In this document: positions 44,627 through 55,532 of the stretch, piece by piece | How the letters are laid out: each line of letters begins with the position of its first letter | Position numbering within the stretch: the stretch's first letter is position 1 | Source: Corythucha ciliata | Taxonomy: Eukaryota; Arthropoda; Insecta; Hemiptera; Tingidae | DNA length: 64,000 bases | Direction: 5' to 3' | Assembly: GCA_038030265.1 (NCBI GenBank) | Contig: CM075937.1 | Location: 31,042,198 to 31,106,197, forward strand | Program-made: the position numbers and the translations under genes | The notes under the pieces: model-generated | Database searches by the model: none | Told to the model about the DNA's origin: nothing | The model's input: only the letters and a program-made list of their open reading frames with translations

Positions 44627-45060
44627 ATTGTCCATTTCACGAAGTGGCTCCACTTGCCGTAACATCTGGACAAAAAAATTGTCCATTTCTTGAAAAGGAA
44701 ATCGTGTTTGTCCAGTTGCTGAAATCAAGCTTCCATACTACAAGTGGATGCAACAGCATTATCCTTTTCGTGAAATGGATGAGTGAGGAATCTCAGGTGC
44801 TGAAACAATTTTTTTTATTTAAAAAGGTTATTTTACTGAGCACTCAAAAACCCGCTAAAAAATGACGTTGTGCATCCACTTGCAGTAAGAAAGCTTAATT
44901 TCAACAACTGGACAAACGCGATTTCCTTTTCAAGAAATGGACATTTTTTTTGTCCAGATGACGGATTTTTTTTTAAATTACGGAAAATGGAGCCACTTCG
45001 TGAAACGGACATCCATTTCATGAAGTGGACAATTTCGCCAAGTGGATGCGACAAATACAA
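44627..45060. mobile_element. Inverted-repeat element directly right of the 43557 foldback
   Basis: The left arm at about 44627-44753 (CATTTCACGAAGTGGCTCC, GTCCATTTCTTGAAAAGG, TTTGTCCAGTTG) is mirrored at about 44868-45015. Within each arm the short self-complementary phrase CCATTTCACGAAGTGG recurs several times, so it can form hairpins at two scales. The long minus-strand open frame across it is not a credible gene. Confidence 0.7.
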
Positions 45061-45506
45061 GATAAAAAAAATAAAAAATGATACTGCACCTTTTGCAAGG
45101 TAAAATTCTAATTTGACTGGACAGATTATTTTATAGTTGATTCGAAAATCGGAGATAAGTGAAGTAGTAGTAGCAATTAAACTGAACCAAAAAAAAAAAA
45201 AAAAAATCCACCGGAATTTGGTGTTATTTTTGAGCTTTTTTTGCCATACTTTAAACATTTTGAGCCCAACCGGAAACGCCTCAAAATGGCGTTTTTCAAA
45301 TGCAGCTACAATCGGACACCGTAGTAAAACTTTAACCGATTCAAAAAACATATCCGCAGGAACTTCGTGCTATTTTTGGGCATTTTTGTGCCATCCCACG
45401 TCATATTGGGCTGTTTCTGGCTGATGGGCTCAAACATTTTTAAAGGATGACTCAAAAAGGCTAAGAAATAGCTCAAACTGCCTGAAGATTTGTTTTTTTG
45501 GATCGG
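45061..45506. repeat. Dispersed repeat flanking the TTAA MITE
   Basis: The phrase GGGCTCAAACATTTTTAAAG followed by GGATGACTCAAAAAGGCTAA (about 45427-45466) is repeated directly at 45973-46027 (GGCTCAAAATGTTTAAGG, GGCACAAAAAGGCTAA). The MITE at 45511 lies between the two copies. An A homopolymer occurs near 45190-45206. Confidence 0.5.
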
Positions 45507-45510
45507 TTAA

Positions 45511-45912
45511 GGGGGAACTGCAGTGATGATTCCTGCTCGACCCCCCGTCCAATCTCCCCTCGTCTACTACTCGGCATACATTTTCTGGCCTTATTTCTGC
45601 ACCAATCCTGGTTTTTAAGGACTCGTTTTAATCTTTAGGAAATTCCGCATATGCAGTAGTTTTCCTTTTTTCAAATAAGTCGAAAAAAAAAGAAACGTGA
45701 AATTACAATGTAAAAGTTCAAGGCGAATTTAAAATAACTTCTGGGATGAAATTTGAAAAAAGGAAAACTACTGCATATGCGGAATTTGCTGAAGATTAAA
45801 ACGAGTCCTTAAAAACCAGGATTGGTGCAGAATTAAGGCGAGAAAATGTATGCCGAGTAGTAGACGAGGGTTGATTGGAGGAGGGTCAAGGAATCACCCG
45901 TGCAACTCCCCC
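45511..45912. mobile_element. Foldback MITE with TTAA target duplication
   Basis: 402 bp, flanked by TTAA (45507-45510 and 45913-45916). GGGGGAACTGCAGTGATGATTCC pairs with the inverted right end, and the arms contain CTGCACCAATCCTGG and GCATATGCAGTAGTTTTCC. The layout (CTGCACCAAT, then an AATCTT.AGGAA block) parallels 14334 and 31448, so it is a diverged subfamily. Confidence 0.85.
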
Positions 45913-46765
45913 TTAAAGTGCTAATATAGAGGTCCATTTGTGGCACCATTTGAAAAAAGTAATTATGAGTAATTTCTGGTTTGGCTCAAAATGTTTAAGG
46001 ATGGCACAAAAAGGCTAAAAAATAGCACATATACAGGGTGTTCAAAAAATGGATGTCAATATTTTGCCCTGTGAATGTACGTCCAAAATGCGTCAAAATT
46101 ATCCGTATTAACCATAGTCCGATTCCTAATAGTTTCCGAGATATTAAGGAAATAAGCACTTTTGTAATGGGCCTCGTTTTTACGGATAAAATCGTTCGTA
46201 GCTTGGCAACCAGAGCTCTCACGTCAAATTAAGTGGCACCATTGGAAAGGACAGACTTTTTTCCATTAGACTTCGTGTTGTTCAATTCAATTTTGTTGTT
46301 ACGCGCTGAGGAAATCAGCTGCGAACTCAAAATTATGTTCAAGTTCATCATCGTTGCCCATAATTTGAAGTCAGATTTCTGCTCAACAGGTGCTTTCCGA
46401 GATGACATTTTTTGAGAAAAGTTGGCGCACGGTACCATCGTTGAAGTGACATGTTCATCCCCACCCTTTACCCACAATTTTTCCAGAGTTTCTCTATTCA
46501 TACTATAAAAAACGCTACATGCATCCTCATGTAGTCATTACATTAATGACCAGAGTAGCTCCTAATAATTGTAACTCTCATGTTTTATTACTCTTCTTCA
46601 TTGTGATAGGCGGATAATTTTTCTAGATTCTCATTTCTAGAAAAATTTGGAAGTTCTGAAAAAATGAATTTTTTAAATTTCCACTTTTCGGTGATCCGGT
46701 AGGGTTTTCCGAAAGAAAACCCCTAGAAAAACACGAATAAATTCATTACAAATTCTAAAATTAAG

Positions 46766-47146
46766 TTATCCATAGAAGTTTTCGTACATAAAAGGGATTA
46801 AGTAATTTTTAATATAAAGAAAAAATTCGAATTGCCTCCCTTGTTGGCGGATACAATGTTGTGCGCTTCTTTCCAACGACCGGTGCAGGACCTTATCGAG
46901 CAATTCATCACGGATACTGTTGCACGAGTTGATTATTTTTTGTCTTAATGTCTCGATGTCTGGAATAGGATCTGCGTAGACTATAGTTTTGACGTGTCCC
47001 CATGCGTAGAAGTCTAAAGGGTTCAAGTCAGCTGAACGCGGCGGCCATAAATTTGGACCAGCTCTTCCGATCCATCGGTTCGGGAAAGTTGGGTCCAGAA
47101 TACGGCGGGCTAATCTACTAAAATGAGGAGGAGCTCCATCATGCAT
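46766..47146 (-). pseudogene. Tc1/mariner-superfamily transposase, C-terminal fragment
   Basis: An open 126-codon frame starts MHDGAPPHFSR, has the RWIGR.GP..WPPRS.DLNPLDF motif with the third catalytic-type acidic residue, and continues to YENFYG and a stop. This covers only the last part of a DD-D transposase: the HDGAPPHF region with the second Asp and the PRSADLNPLDF region with the third. The N-terminal DNA-binding helices and the first Asp are absent, so it cannot be an active enzyme. The last 78 or so codons lie in the left arm of the palindrome and are duplicated at 47149-47356. Confidence 0.8.
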
Positions 47147-47148
47147 GC

Positions 47149-47356
47149 AGATCCTATTCCAGACATCGAGACATTAAGGCAAAAAATAATCAACACGTGC
47201 AACAGTATTCGTGATGAATTGCTCAATAAGGTCCTGCACTGGTCGTTGGAAAGAAGCGCACAACATTGTATCCGCCAACAAGGGAGGCAAATCGAATTTT
47301 TTCTTTATATTAATAATTACTTAATCCCTTTTATGTACGAAAACTTCTATGGATAA
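47149..47356 (+). pseudogene. Duplicated transposase tail in the right arm
   Basis: Same peptide end as 46766-47146 (DPIPDIETLRQKI through YENFYG) on the opposite strand, with a few substitutions (for example S to T, D to N, R to W). It lacks all catalytic motifs. The two tails converge on the centre of the palindrome. Confidence 0.8.
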
Positions 47357-50062
47357 CTTAATTTTAGAATTTGTAATGAATTTATTCGTGTTTTCTAGGG
47401 GTTTACTTTCGGAAAACCCTACCGGATCACCGAAAAGTGGAAATTTAAAAAATTCATTTTTTCAGAACTTCCCAATTTTTCTAGAAATGATTATCTAGAG
47501 AAATGATCCGCCTATCACAATGAAGAAGAGTAATAAAACATGAGAGTTACAATTATTAGGAGCTACTCTGGTCACTAATGTAATGACTAACATGAGGATG
47601 CATGTAGCGTTTTTTATAGTATGAATAGAGAAACTCTGGAAAAATTGTGGGTAAAGGGTGGGGATGAACATGTCACTTTAACGATGGTACCGTGCGCCAA
47701 CTTTTCTCAAAAAATGTCATCTCGGAAAGCACCTGTTGAGCAGAAATCTGACTTCAAATTATGGGCAACGATGATGAACTTGAACATAATTTTGAGTTCG
47801 CAGCTGATTTCCTCAGCGCGTAACAACAAAATTGAATTGACCAACACGAAGTCTAATGGAAAAAAGTCTGTCCTTTCCAATGGTGCCACTTAATTTGACG
47901 TGAGAGCTCTGGTTGCCAAGCTACGAACGATTTTATCCGTAAAAACGAGGCCCATTACAAAAGTGCTTATTTCCTTAATATCTCGGAAACTATTAGGAAT
48001 CGGACTATGGTTAATACGGATAATTTTGACGCATTTTGGACGTACATTCACAGGGCAAAATATTGACATCCATTTTTTGAACACCCTGTATATGTGATAA
48101 TTAGTATATAAGCTTTGAAGAAGTGCTACTAGGGGGCTATTCTATTATTTCTCAAAACCAGTCAAAATTGTCGGATTTATCCAGTAAATTCAGCGACGTG
48201 AATCAGTGAGTTCAGGAATAGTATGTGTTAAAAAACACACCGTCTTATTTGTTGACGAACCGACTATTCTAGGGTGTCTACCGTCCGGGGAATTTTCAAT
48301 GATCGGGAAAACCCGGGAATTCTGTAAAAGGTTCAGGAAATATTATTCCTTTTCCTGCTTGATTGGAAAATGAATAAGATTAGAACAGATATCACTGAAG
48401 AATAGGAAGTATGCATCATTCAATTTTACAGAACAGAAACACACCCATAAAAAAACAATCAGTGCTGAGGTTGCATGTAGTCCGGAAGTTAACGTTATCA
48501 ACTTTGCAATTAATCATTAAACGTTGCTACTTGGTAGGATTGCTCTGCAAGGTGTAACGGAAATAAGCGGCATAAGCACTAAATTCTCTGTGAAAATGTG
48601 TGTTTGTATCTCTGGATAAATCAATATTTATGCGATTTAATTAAAGCTAAATTGCTGACTTTTCTAAAATCTAAAATCCCAAGTCTTTCAATTCATACGC
48701 AGCCCTCGTAAGAAGTGTAGGAAATTAGCGAAAATATCATATAAATATTTTTGGATTACAGTTTTTCCTACGGTGCGAAAATTTCCGGGGTTTTCCGGCG
48801 AAAATTTCCTAACGTGCGAGAATTGGACAACAATTTTCCGTTTCATTAAGGTGTTTTTTTAAATTACTACAATTTTGCTGTCAGTTTCTGTATTATTGTT
48901 GAAAAAACACATGAAGATATTGGTTTATTATTGATTATTTTGCAACCTCTGGAACATGGCTTGGGAACGCGTGCCCACGGCGTATTTACAATTCCCCTAC
49001 AAGTTCGCGTATGGGGTTTGTAAACGAAAGGCGCAGTTCGTTAGAACTTCTACAATGCCCTTACGAGTTCAAAGCCCTTGCTTTTTTTTGTGTTTTCGGG
49101 CAATCCTCATTGCGTCAGCAGAACCACCGCATTAAATGCTGTCTTGGATTACACTAAGGGTAGCGTTTCTAACACGGGTTTAGCGATTGTAGAGGGCGCG
49201 ATTTTCATGGAAAACGCACAGTGCACAGATAAAAAATACGGGCGTTTTCGAAATTGGGCCGAATTTAGCCGCTATTCTGGCCTTATTTCCTGTAGGTACT
49301 AATAAAGGAAGAGGAAGAAGCAATAAAATGCTTCAGTCGTATCCACGGATAGTTCTTTTGATTTACCTTCGAGCTAATTTAGCTCTAAAAAAGATGTTAC
49401 CATGAAGCACTTTGATTATTTAAATAATCTTATTGTTCGATTTTTGTTAATTCTTTCACGCACATTAAATTCCGGATTTATAAATCCAGGGTTATTTTTT
49501 TGATGTATTGTACTATTATTAATTTTTTTTCGCGAGTTCCCAAGTTATCTTAGAATTATAAGGCTAAAGAGCGGAAAATTAAGAGCATTTCTCGCAAAAA
49601 ACTGGGGGGGGGGGTGGATTTCAAAATGAGTCATCTGAAGTCTTGGCGTAGTCCAAGTCCAAGACAGCGTGTGGCGGGAGGACATGGGCTCTGAACTCGT
49701 AGGAGGATTGTAAATACCCGCCCCGCAAGAGTGGACGGCGGACGGAACGCTCAATAAGTAACCAATCTTCATGCGTTTTTTCAACAATAACACAGAATAT
49801 GACAGCAAAACTGTTGTGGTTTAAAAAAAAACAGCCTAATAAATCGGAAAATTTTAGGCCAACTTTCGCACGTTTGGGCCTGTATCACCGTAAGAAAAAA
49901 CAATAATACAAAAACCAACCGAAACTTTCGAACGGTTGATGTTTTCGCTAATTTACTACACTTCCTACGAGGGCTGCGTATGGATTGACAGCTGTCTGAA
50001 AGACTTGGCGTTTTAGAAAAGTCTGAGCAAGTGACTACTCAACTTCAATTCAATCGCATAAA

Positions 50063-50755
50063 CAGTGGCGCACCGAAGAGGGGGTTTGGGAAGGTTTTAA
50101 ACCCCCCTCCCAGAGCCTGAAAAAAATACACAATGCTAAATATAATTGAATCGCGGGAAAAATTACGCTGTAAATGGGCATAAAAACGCCCAGTTTTTGT
50201 TTGTAGAACATAAAATTGAACAGAGCGCCGCTTCCTTCAAGCTGAAACCTCCGCGTCTGGGTCAGTTTATAGCTTGTCTAGTCTAGAATCAATCTGAACC
50301 ATTTCAATAAAAGCTGCAAATTTTACACATGGGTTTATTATTCATGCATGTAGCCAGATCCGGCTTGAAATTACATGAAAATCGACACTCCACACCCCTA
50401 TGATCTCAAAACCTTTGAAAACCCCCATTTTGGACCCGCTTTTGGTCAATAAAAACTCAGGGAGTTAGTTGATCAAGCTGATCAGTTGTCAGGATGAACT
50501 AGATCCCAAATGGAATCCATGTGCAAAAAAATGATTTTTTTCCAGGAATCCTATGGCAAGGTATGGGACGGCGTCGGACATTCCAGAAGAAATCGTATCA
50601 AAATCGTCTTTTTTTTTTTTTTTTTTTTTTCTTACCAACAAATATTAAGGTTTCTGTCTTTTCGTGCAGTGCGGCGCGTTCTGTCGATACAATGGACTCA
50701 GTTTTCTGTTTCGAACCCCCCCCCCCTCCAGGACCGATTCCTGTGAGCGCCACTG
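50063..50755. mobile_element. hAT-like non-autonomous element with target duplication
   Basis: Ends CAGTGGCGCACC and GTGAGCGCCACTG, flanked by the direct repeat GCATAAA (50056-50062 and 50756-50762; eight bases if one mismatch is allowed). The paralogous arm at 48627-48633 shows the uninterrupted site (TTTATGC on the plus strand), proving insertion. Inside it carries an inverted copy of repeat R1 (about 50325-50590), a T homopolymer (50610-50630) and a C homopolymer. There is no transposase. Confidence 0.85.
50325..50590 (-). repeat. Repeat R1, inverted copy inside the hAT-like element
   Basis: Reverse-complement matches to 59110-59400: ACACATGGGTTTATTATT, ATGAAAATCGACAC, CCCATTTTGGACCCGC, CTGATCAG, and GGACATTCCAGAAG at the far end. 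Confidence 0.65.
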
Positions 50756-51162
50756 GCATAAATATTGATCTATCCAGAGATACAAATACAAATTTCCACA
50801 GAGAATTTAGTGCTCTTTCCAATGGTGTTATTGAAATTTCAATGATACCGTTTTTTCATGAGGTACGGCTGATTTAGTCACGAAAACCGGTGCACTGCCA
50901 ATTAAGACAAACCCGATTATCTCTTAAACCATTAAAGATCGGACCATCGACCAAAGGTCATTTTCGTTGCAAATATGGCCTAGAATCACCCACTTCATTT
51001 ATGCCGTTTATTTCCGTTACACCCTGTATACAGGTTAGGCTGCAACGGGAAAATGGGGCGGGGCATAATTGAAATAGGTGATTTTACATCACCTGTGGGA
51101 CAAAAATGATCATAATTATGTACCATAGTCCATGGCATCAACCGTTTATAAAGCCGCTTTTA

Positions 51163-51374
51163 AGCCCGGTTCACACGATCCGACACCGATCGTGCCGGTG
51201 GAAACCCTCGAACGGTTCGACCATATTGGGGCTGGAAAGACAATCTGAGAGGGCTGAGAAGCGTAATAGCCGTCAATTATTCGCCTATTATGCCTATTGC
51301 GGTCCCCCCTCCACCACTTATCCAAAAATGCGTGATCGGTGTCGGATCGGAAGCGTGCGGATGTGAACGGGGCT
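51163..51374. mobile_element. 212-bp Harbinger-type MITE, TTA duplication
   Basis: Left end AGCCCGGTTCACACGATCCG, right end CGTGCGGATGTGAACGGGGCT, with GACACCGATC facing GATCGGTGTCGGATC. TTA flanks both ends (51160-51162, 51375-51377). The layout matches PIF/Harbinger MITEs. Confidence 0.8.
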
Positions 51375-51379
51375 TTACA

Positions 51380-52700
51380 CGAGTAATTTTTTTGATCAAA
51401 TTAGCCATTTTTTAAAAAATTAACAGATATTCCCTGCCTGAAACAGTTTGCTTGTGATCAGATTGAACATATTATTTTTGAACAAAAAACTTACTCATGT
51501 AAAAGAGGCCGGGGAGCGGTTTAATACTCTATAGAGAAGAATATGAATAGGGAAAAAGTGAGGCCGATTTCGAGCGGCGGTGGCGATCCAAGTGAATAGC
51601 GACTGAACCTTCGGTGGACCATGCGACGTACGGGGGGAACTTCTGAATCCCCTTCTCCTCCAACATTCCCCTTTACCGTCTCCCTTAATTTTCACTTTCG
51701 TATTCAGATGTTTCAAGTTCAAATTGAATCATCCAATTTTTTTTATGGAAAACGCCTATAAAGTGATAAAATGCACTAATAAAATGTATGAGATGAACAT
51801 TTTCCAGTCCAGCCTTGAATATTCACAGAAATAGATAAATGAAAAACCAAAGTTTTGCTTGAATACCCATTTATTTCTTTAAAACTTGACTTCTCAGAGA
51901 CACAAATAAATGTATGCGTTATTAAAACCACAAACTTGCCGTCTAGATGTCGTATAAATTTTAGAAAAATAAAATCAGCGAACCTGCCATCCTTTGGAAT
52001 TCGAAAAAAAACCTATCACGCCACCAGCTTCATACATCGACGAACATCCAGGAACGATACATTTTTCGTGGCCCATTTTGCCGAACAACAATATATTCGA
52101 AAAAAATTATTTAAAAAAATTTATAATCGAATTCGCTCAACTTCGCACACGTCTCAAAAGTGACAGCGTCAGCTTGGAATGGATATGCAAAGTTTCACAA
52201 ATTTATTCGCCCAACTGACATTTATTGTGAGGAGGCCCGCGGGGTATCTTTAAAATGTAATTTAAAAAACATTTAGCGCTTCCCGTGAATGGCGACCTAA
52301 CTAAACTTCGTTCCTCGGTTTTTCATTCCCGTGAAAGAGGCCTAAGAAAGTCGCACTTTTCCTGATTTGTCAATGCATCAATGTTTTATTCAAAACTCCC
52401 TCAGTATCTTTGCAACCCTTAATCCTCGGGGAATTTCGAAGACACCGTAAAGAATTTCATAAGGGTCCCTGCTGGAGAGGTTTTAACAGTCCCTCCCCCA
52501 GGCCAATGCCAAAATGCTACCTATCGAGAAACTAGCCTCGACCACCCGCGACGTAGACGTAGCGTGTCCTTTGTCGATTGTTTATAGTTGTGAAAAATTA
52601 GTAAAATAACCAATTTTTCAAAGTTTTAGTTTATTTTTTCACCCACAATCTTGATCAGGGACAGTTTCGCTGGGATCGGGGGTTTCGCCGGATATTGAGC
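51380..52700. other. Unclassified intergenic region
   Basis: No repeat or gene is recognised. Overlapping frames at 51855-52218 show no domain. Confidence 0.35.
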
Positions 52701-52704
52701 CCGT

Positions 52705-52861
52705 GAGCCGTATGAATAAAAAGAGCATGACCTAATGTTTGCATTTTTTAAAGCATATTATGACCATCAATTACGAATAAAAATCGTAATTTAATTATTC
52801 ATAAACACATGAGCATAATTGAAGTATATTAAGGTCATGCTCTTTTTTATTCATATGGCTC
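52705..52861. mobile_element. 157-bp hairpin MITE
   Basis: GAGCCGTATGAATAAAAAGA at the left is mirrored by TCTTTTTTATTCATATGGCTC at the right, continuing through GCATGACCTAAT / TTAAGGTCATGC. The arms of about 32 bp surround an AT-rich loop. The family and target duplication are unclear. Confidence 0.75.
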
Positions 52862-53900
52862 AGTAACATGGCAAAGCATGAAAATACGAATAAATATGAA
52901 AGTATGAACTGTCGAGTTCGATAACTTAGACGCTATTATTTTGCAGATTGCTCTTTTTTCAGTTTCAGGCAAGTCCCAAGGGCTTTTCTATTGAAGTTTT
53001 TTTTGCACGTTTATAAAATGTGAAAAATCAACAAAAATACAATACAAAGAAGGAAAATATTTGTTCGCTCCCTAGAAAAAATACAAATAAAGAAAAAACA
53101 ACAATAATAAAATTACCGTAGAATATAAATTGAACGCGCTGCGTATCGATCGTGATAGCTCTCCTTTTTCTTCTCCACTACTCTTTCTCGTTCTCTCTCT
53201 CTTATGGGGTGCAATTAAAAGAAAATATTTTCGCAAGAAGCAAAAAAAAAAAAAAAAAAAAATCATTTTAGTGCGATGGTAAGAGAGGAGAACGGAGGGT
53301 GAAAGAAAAGGTTCACCCTTTCCCCTCTTCACCCTTTCCTTACAGCATCCTCAACTCAACAATTCTTCACAGTATACATAGTTTTTATACCGACCCCCCC
53401 CCCGTCACACCCCTTCGTCAACCATTCCATCCAGTTTCGACGTCATTGGAAGATACAAAAAAAAGTCCATGAGATGGTATTCGAAGAAAAAAAAAATTGT
53501 TACCACGGCGGGGGTGAGGTTGTACTTGGAGGGGGAAAAATGTTTTTTTTATGGGTGGCGGGGTATAAGGGGTTGGCTGCCGTTAGAACGTGAAAATGAA
53601 TGATAGAAAAAAAGAAGAAAAGAAAAGGATGGTGAAGTACAAAAAAAGAGAAAGGGAGTTGGAAGGCAAAAAAGTATGAAGAAAAAGGGACGAAGATAGA
53701 AAGCATGGAGGTGAGGGAAGGGGGTAAAAAAAAAATTGGAAAAAAAAAACTGGGGAAAAAGGAAAAAATTAAGAAGGATCATCTGAGGCGTCCGTAACTG
53801 TGCTCAGAAAAAAAAAAAAAAAACTTCTCAGAAGATATAAAAATTGGAAGAAGAGAGAAGGGAAGACGAATAGTGTTTGAAAAAGTAAATAAAAAATATT
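52862..53900. other. Low-complexity purine/pyrimidine-rich region
   Basis: Long A tracts (53241-53261, 53811-53822), a C run near 53395-53403, and a GA-rich strand at 53580-53900. Open frames on the minus strand are the T/C-rich complement and are not genes. Confidence 0.6.
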
Positions 53901-55532
53901 AAAAAGAGAGAAAAATGGAAATCGGGGTCGCTCGATGCTTTAAAAATGCAATAAATACTTTTTCTTTTAAGCACATAAGAAGCCTCTAGAGTTTATTCAT
54001 ATGAAACTGTGTTTAGTAAAACAGGGAGAGGTGCGCACTTTTGGGCTGCAGTGCGGTCCGATGATAGTACATAATGTAATTTATTTTTCTACTTGCCTGG
54101 TATACCCAAGCGGTGAACATTCTGAATGTTTTTAGGTTGTCAAGTGGATTTTTGAATACCTACCTTGATTTTGGTGTTGACCAAATAGGTTTCGTGGAGC
54201 CTCAAAAATCGTCCGGTTTTTCAATCGCGCTATTTACACGTTTTAAATCCTCAGAATAGAGTTTTTTGATATTATGTGACCAGCTCCACTTTTGAAAGTT
54301 TCTGAGAGCCTGTAGTAACAGAGTGTTTTTTGAGAACTGCATTGTTGGGATGTGATATGTATTGTATAATTCAAATTATCAACATTCTGTTCTGTAATCA
54401 ACAAAAGCGTTCTCCAGGTTCCAGACTCGAGCTGTTTTGGTTGCCTCAAAATCGGGGTTTTCAGAAGCTTAAGTCAGGATATTCCCAAGTTTCTAAAATA
54501 TCAAGGGTTACGGGGCCCTGTGATCCACAGGGATAAAGCCTCAAACCAGTTTGTATAAAAATCATAACGGATTATGATTCCCCGAAAACTACCATTTCTG
54601 AATGCTAGAAAAATTGCTGTCTTTCAGTGCCTCAACTTGGTTTTTGAGGCGCAAAATTAATAATTTTCTAAAGCCTATAAGAATTGTAGTAAAATTGGAC
54701 TTTTTAGGTGATTTGAAGAGTCCTCGTTCTTAGAATCACAAAAGTCTTGCCCCGAATTGCGTAGGTATTTGGTATTGATGTGATTTCCTTCGCCTTTAGT
54801 GTTGGATAACAGCTTATTCATTTTGTGAAGTTTCATTTTCAGCTTCCAAGCAGTGCCAAATTTTGATCTCAAAAAACAAAGTTGATAAACAAACAAACTT
54901 TGTTGCTTCCATGTCAGTGATCCCCTGAGAATTTCGTGTTTATCTTTAGTGAATCGCATGATTGACCCCACCCGCTTAGGCACTGTCCTAACATCTGAGG
55001 CAACACGTTGCTAAGCCTTAATTAATGCTAGGACCTACATTTTAAAATATGTACGAATTTATTTTATTTTTTACTTTCATGTGCAATTCATAAACTCCCC
55101 CTTCTCTGCACAAAAAAATACACTGAGTGCTCCCCTTCATGTTTCAAACATTCTAATTAACTAATAAATAAAATACTGAAGAAAAAAATAGTAATTAAAA
55201 ATGCATGAATTTTTACCCATTATCTCATTTGTGTTACGATACATCAAAGGTCAAAAAGTTGTCAGGGTTGAGTAAACATTGCTCCTATTTTTCGCGAGAA
55301 AAAACAACACAAAGCCGTATCATTTGTCTCTTCTACCCCATTTTCCACCATGTGAACGTCTACTTTTCTGATGGAATCCGACTACAGTTTGCTGTACTTT
55401 CGGGCCGTGGCAGGCGGCCAAGTGCCAACATACAATCCGTCCATTGTGGGTCACCTCCCACATCTGAAACATAGTAATTTGTGGAGTTCCTGACCCTCTG
55501 GAGGAAAAATTCCAAGTTTCTTGGCCACTGAA
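53901..55532. other. Unclassified intergenic region
   Basis: No recognisable gene, MITE or array. Frames up to 102 codons have no domain. Confidence 0.35.

Larger units (their letters stand above)
46034..48088. mobile_element. 2.05-kb palindromic mariner-type element with transposase relics
   Basis: CAGGGTGTTCAAAAAATGG at the left is mirrored at the right end (CCATTTTTTGAACACCCTG). The target dinucleotide TA is duplicated (46032-46033, 48089-48090). Flanking bases give the palindromic site CACATATATGTG, the kind of TA site that mariner-type transposases favour. The arms are 46034-46973 and 47149-48088, 940 bp each and nearly identical. The spacer of about 175 bp (46974-47148) holds the part of the transposase gene present once. 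The structure looks like the 3' portion of a mariner element duplicated head-to-head. Confidence 0.9.
48545..51030. mobile_element. Large inverted-repeat structure interrupted by a hAT-like insertion
   Basis: 48545-49150 is matched in reverse complement by about 49640-50062 plus 50756-51030. Shared phrases include GTTACACC, ACAGAGAATTTAGTGCT, TCCAGAGATACAAA, GAGGGCTGCGTATG, ATTATTGTTGAAAAAAC and TACGAGTTCA. The right arm also contains about 190 bp (50810-50990) not found in the left arm, and the hAT-like element at 50063-50755. The right end ACACCCTGTATA is of mariner type. The central 0.5 kb (49150-49640) is unclassified. Confidence 0.7.

Noticed and set aside
44833..45351. 172-codon minus-strand open frame
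   Set aside because: It spans an inverted-repeat element and a T homopolymer (poly-Phe run). It has no domain and arises from repeat sequence.
45995..46501. Frames of 75 and 90 codons repeated in mirror image at 47621-48097
   Set aside because: They lie in the non-coding parts of the palindromic mariner arms; the mirror copy is due to the inverted repeat.
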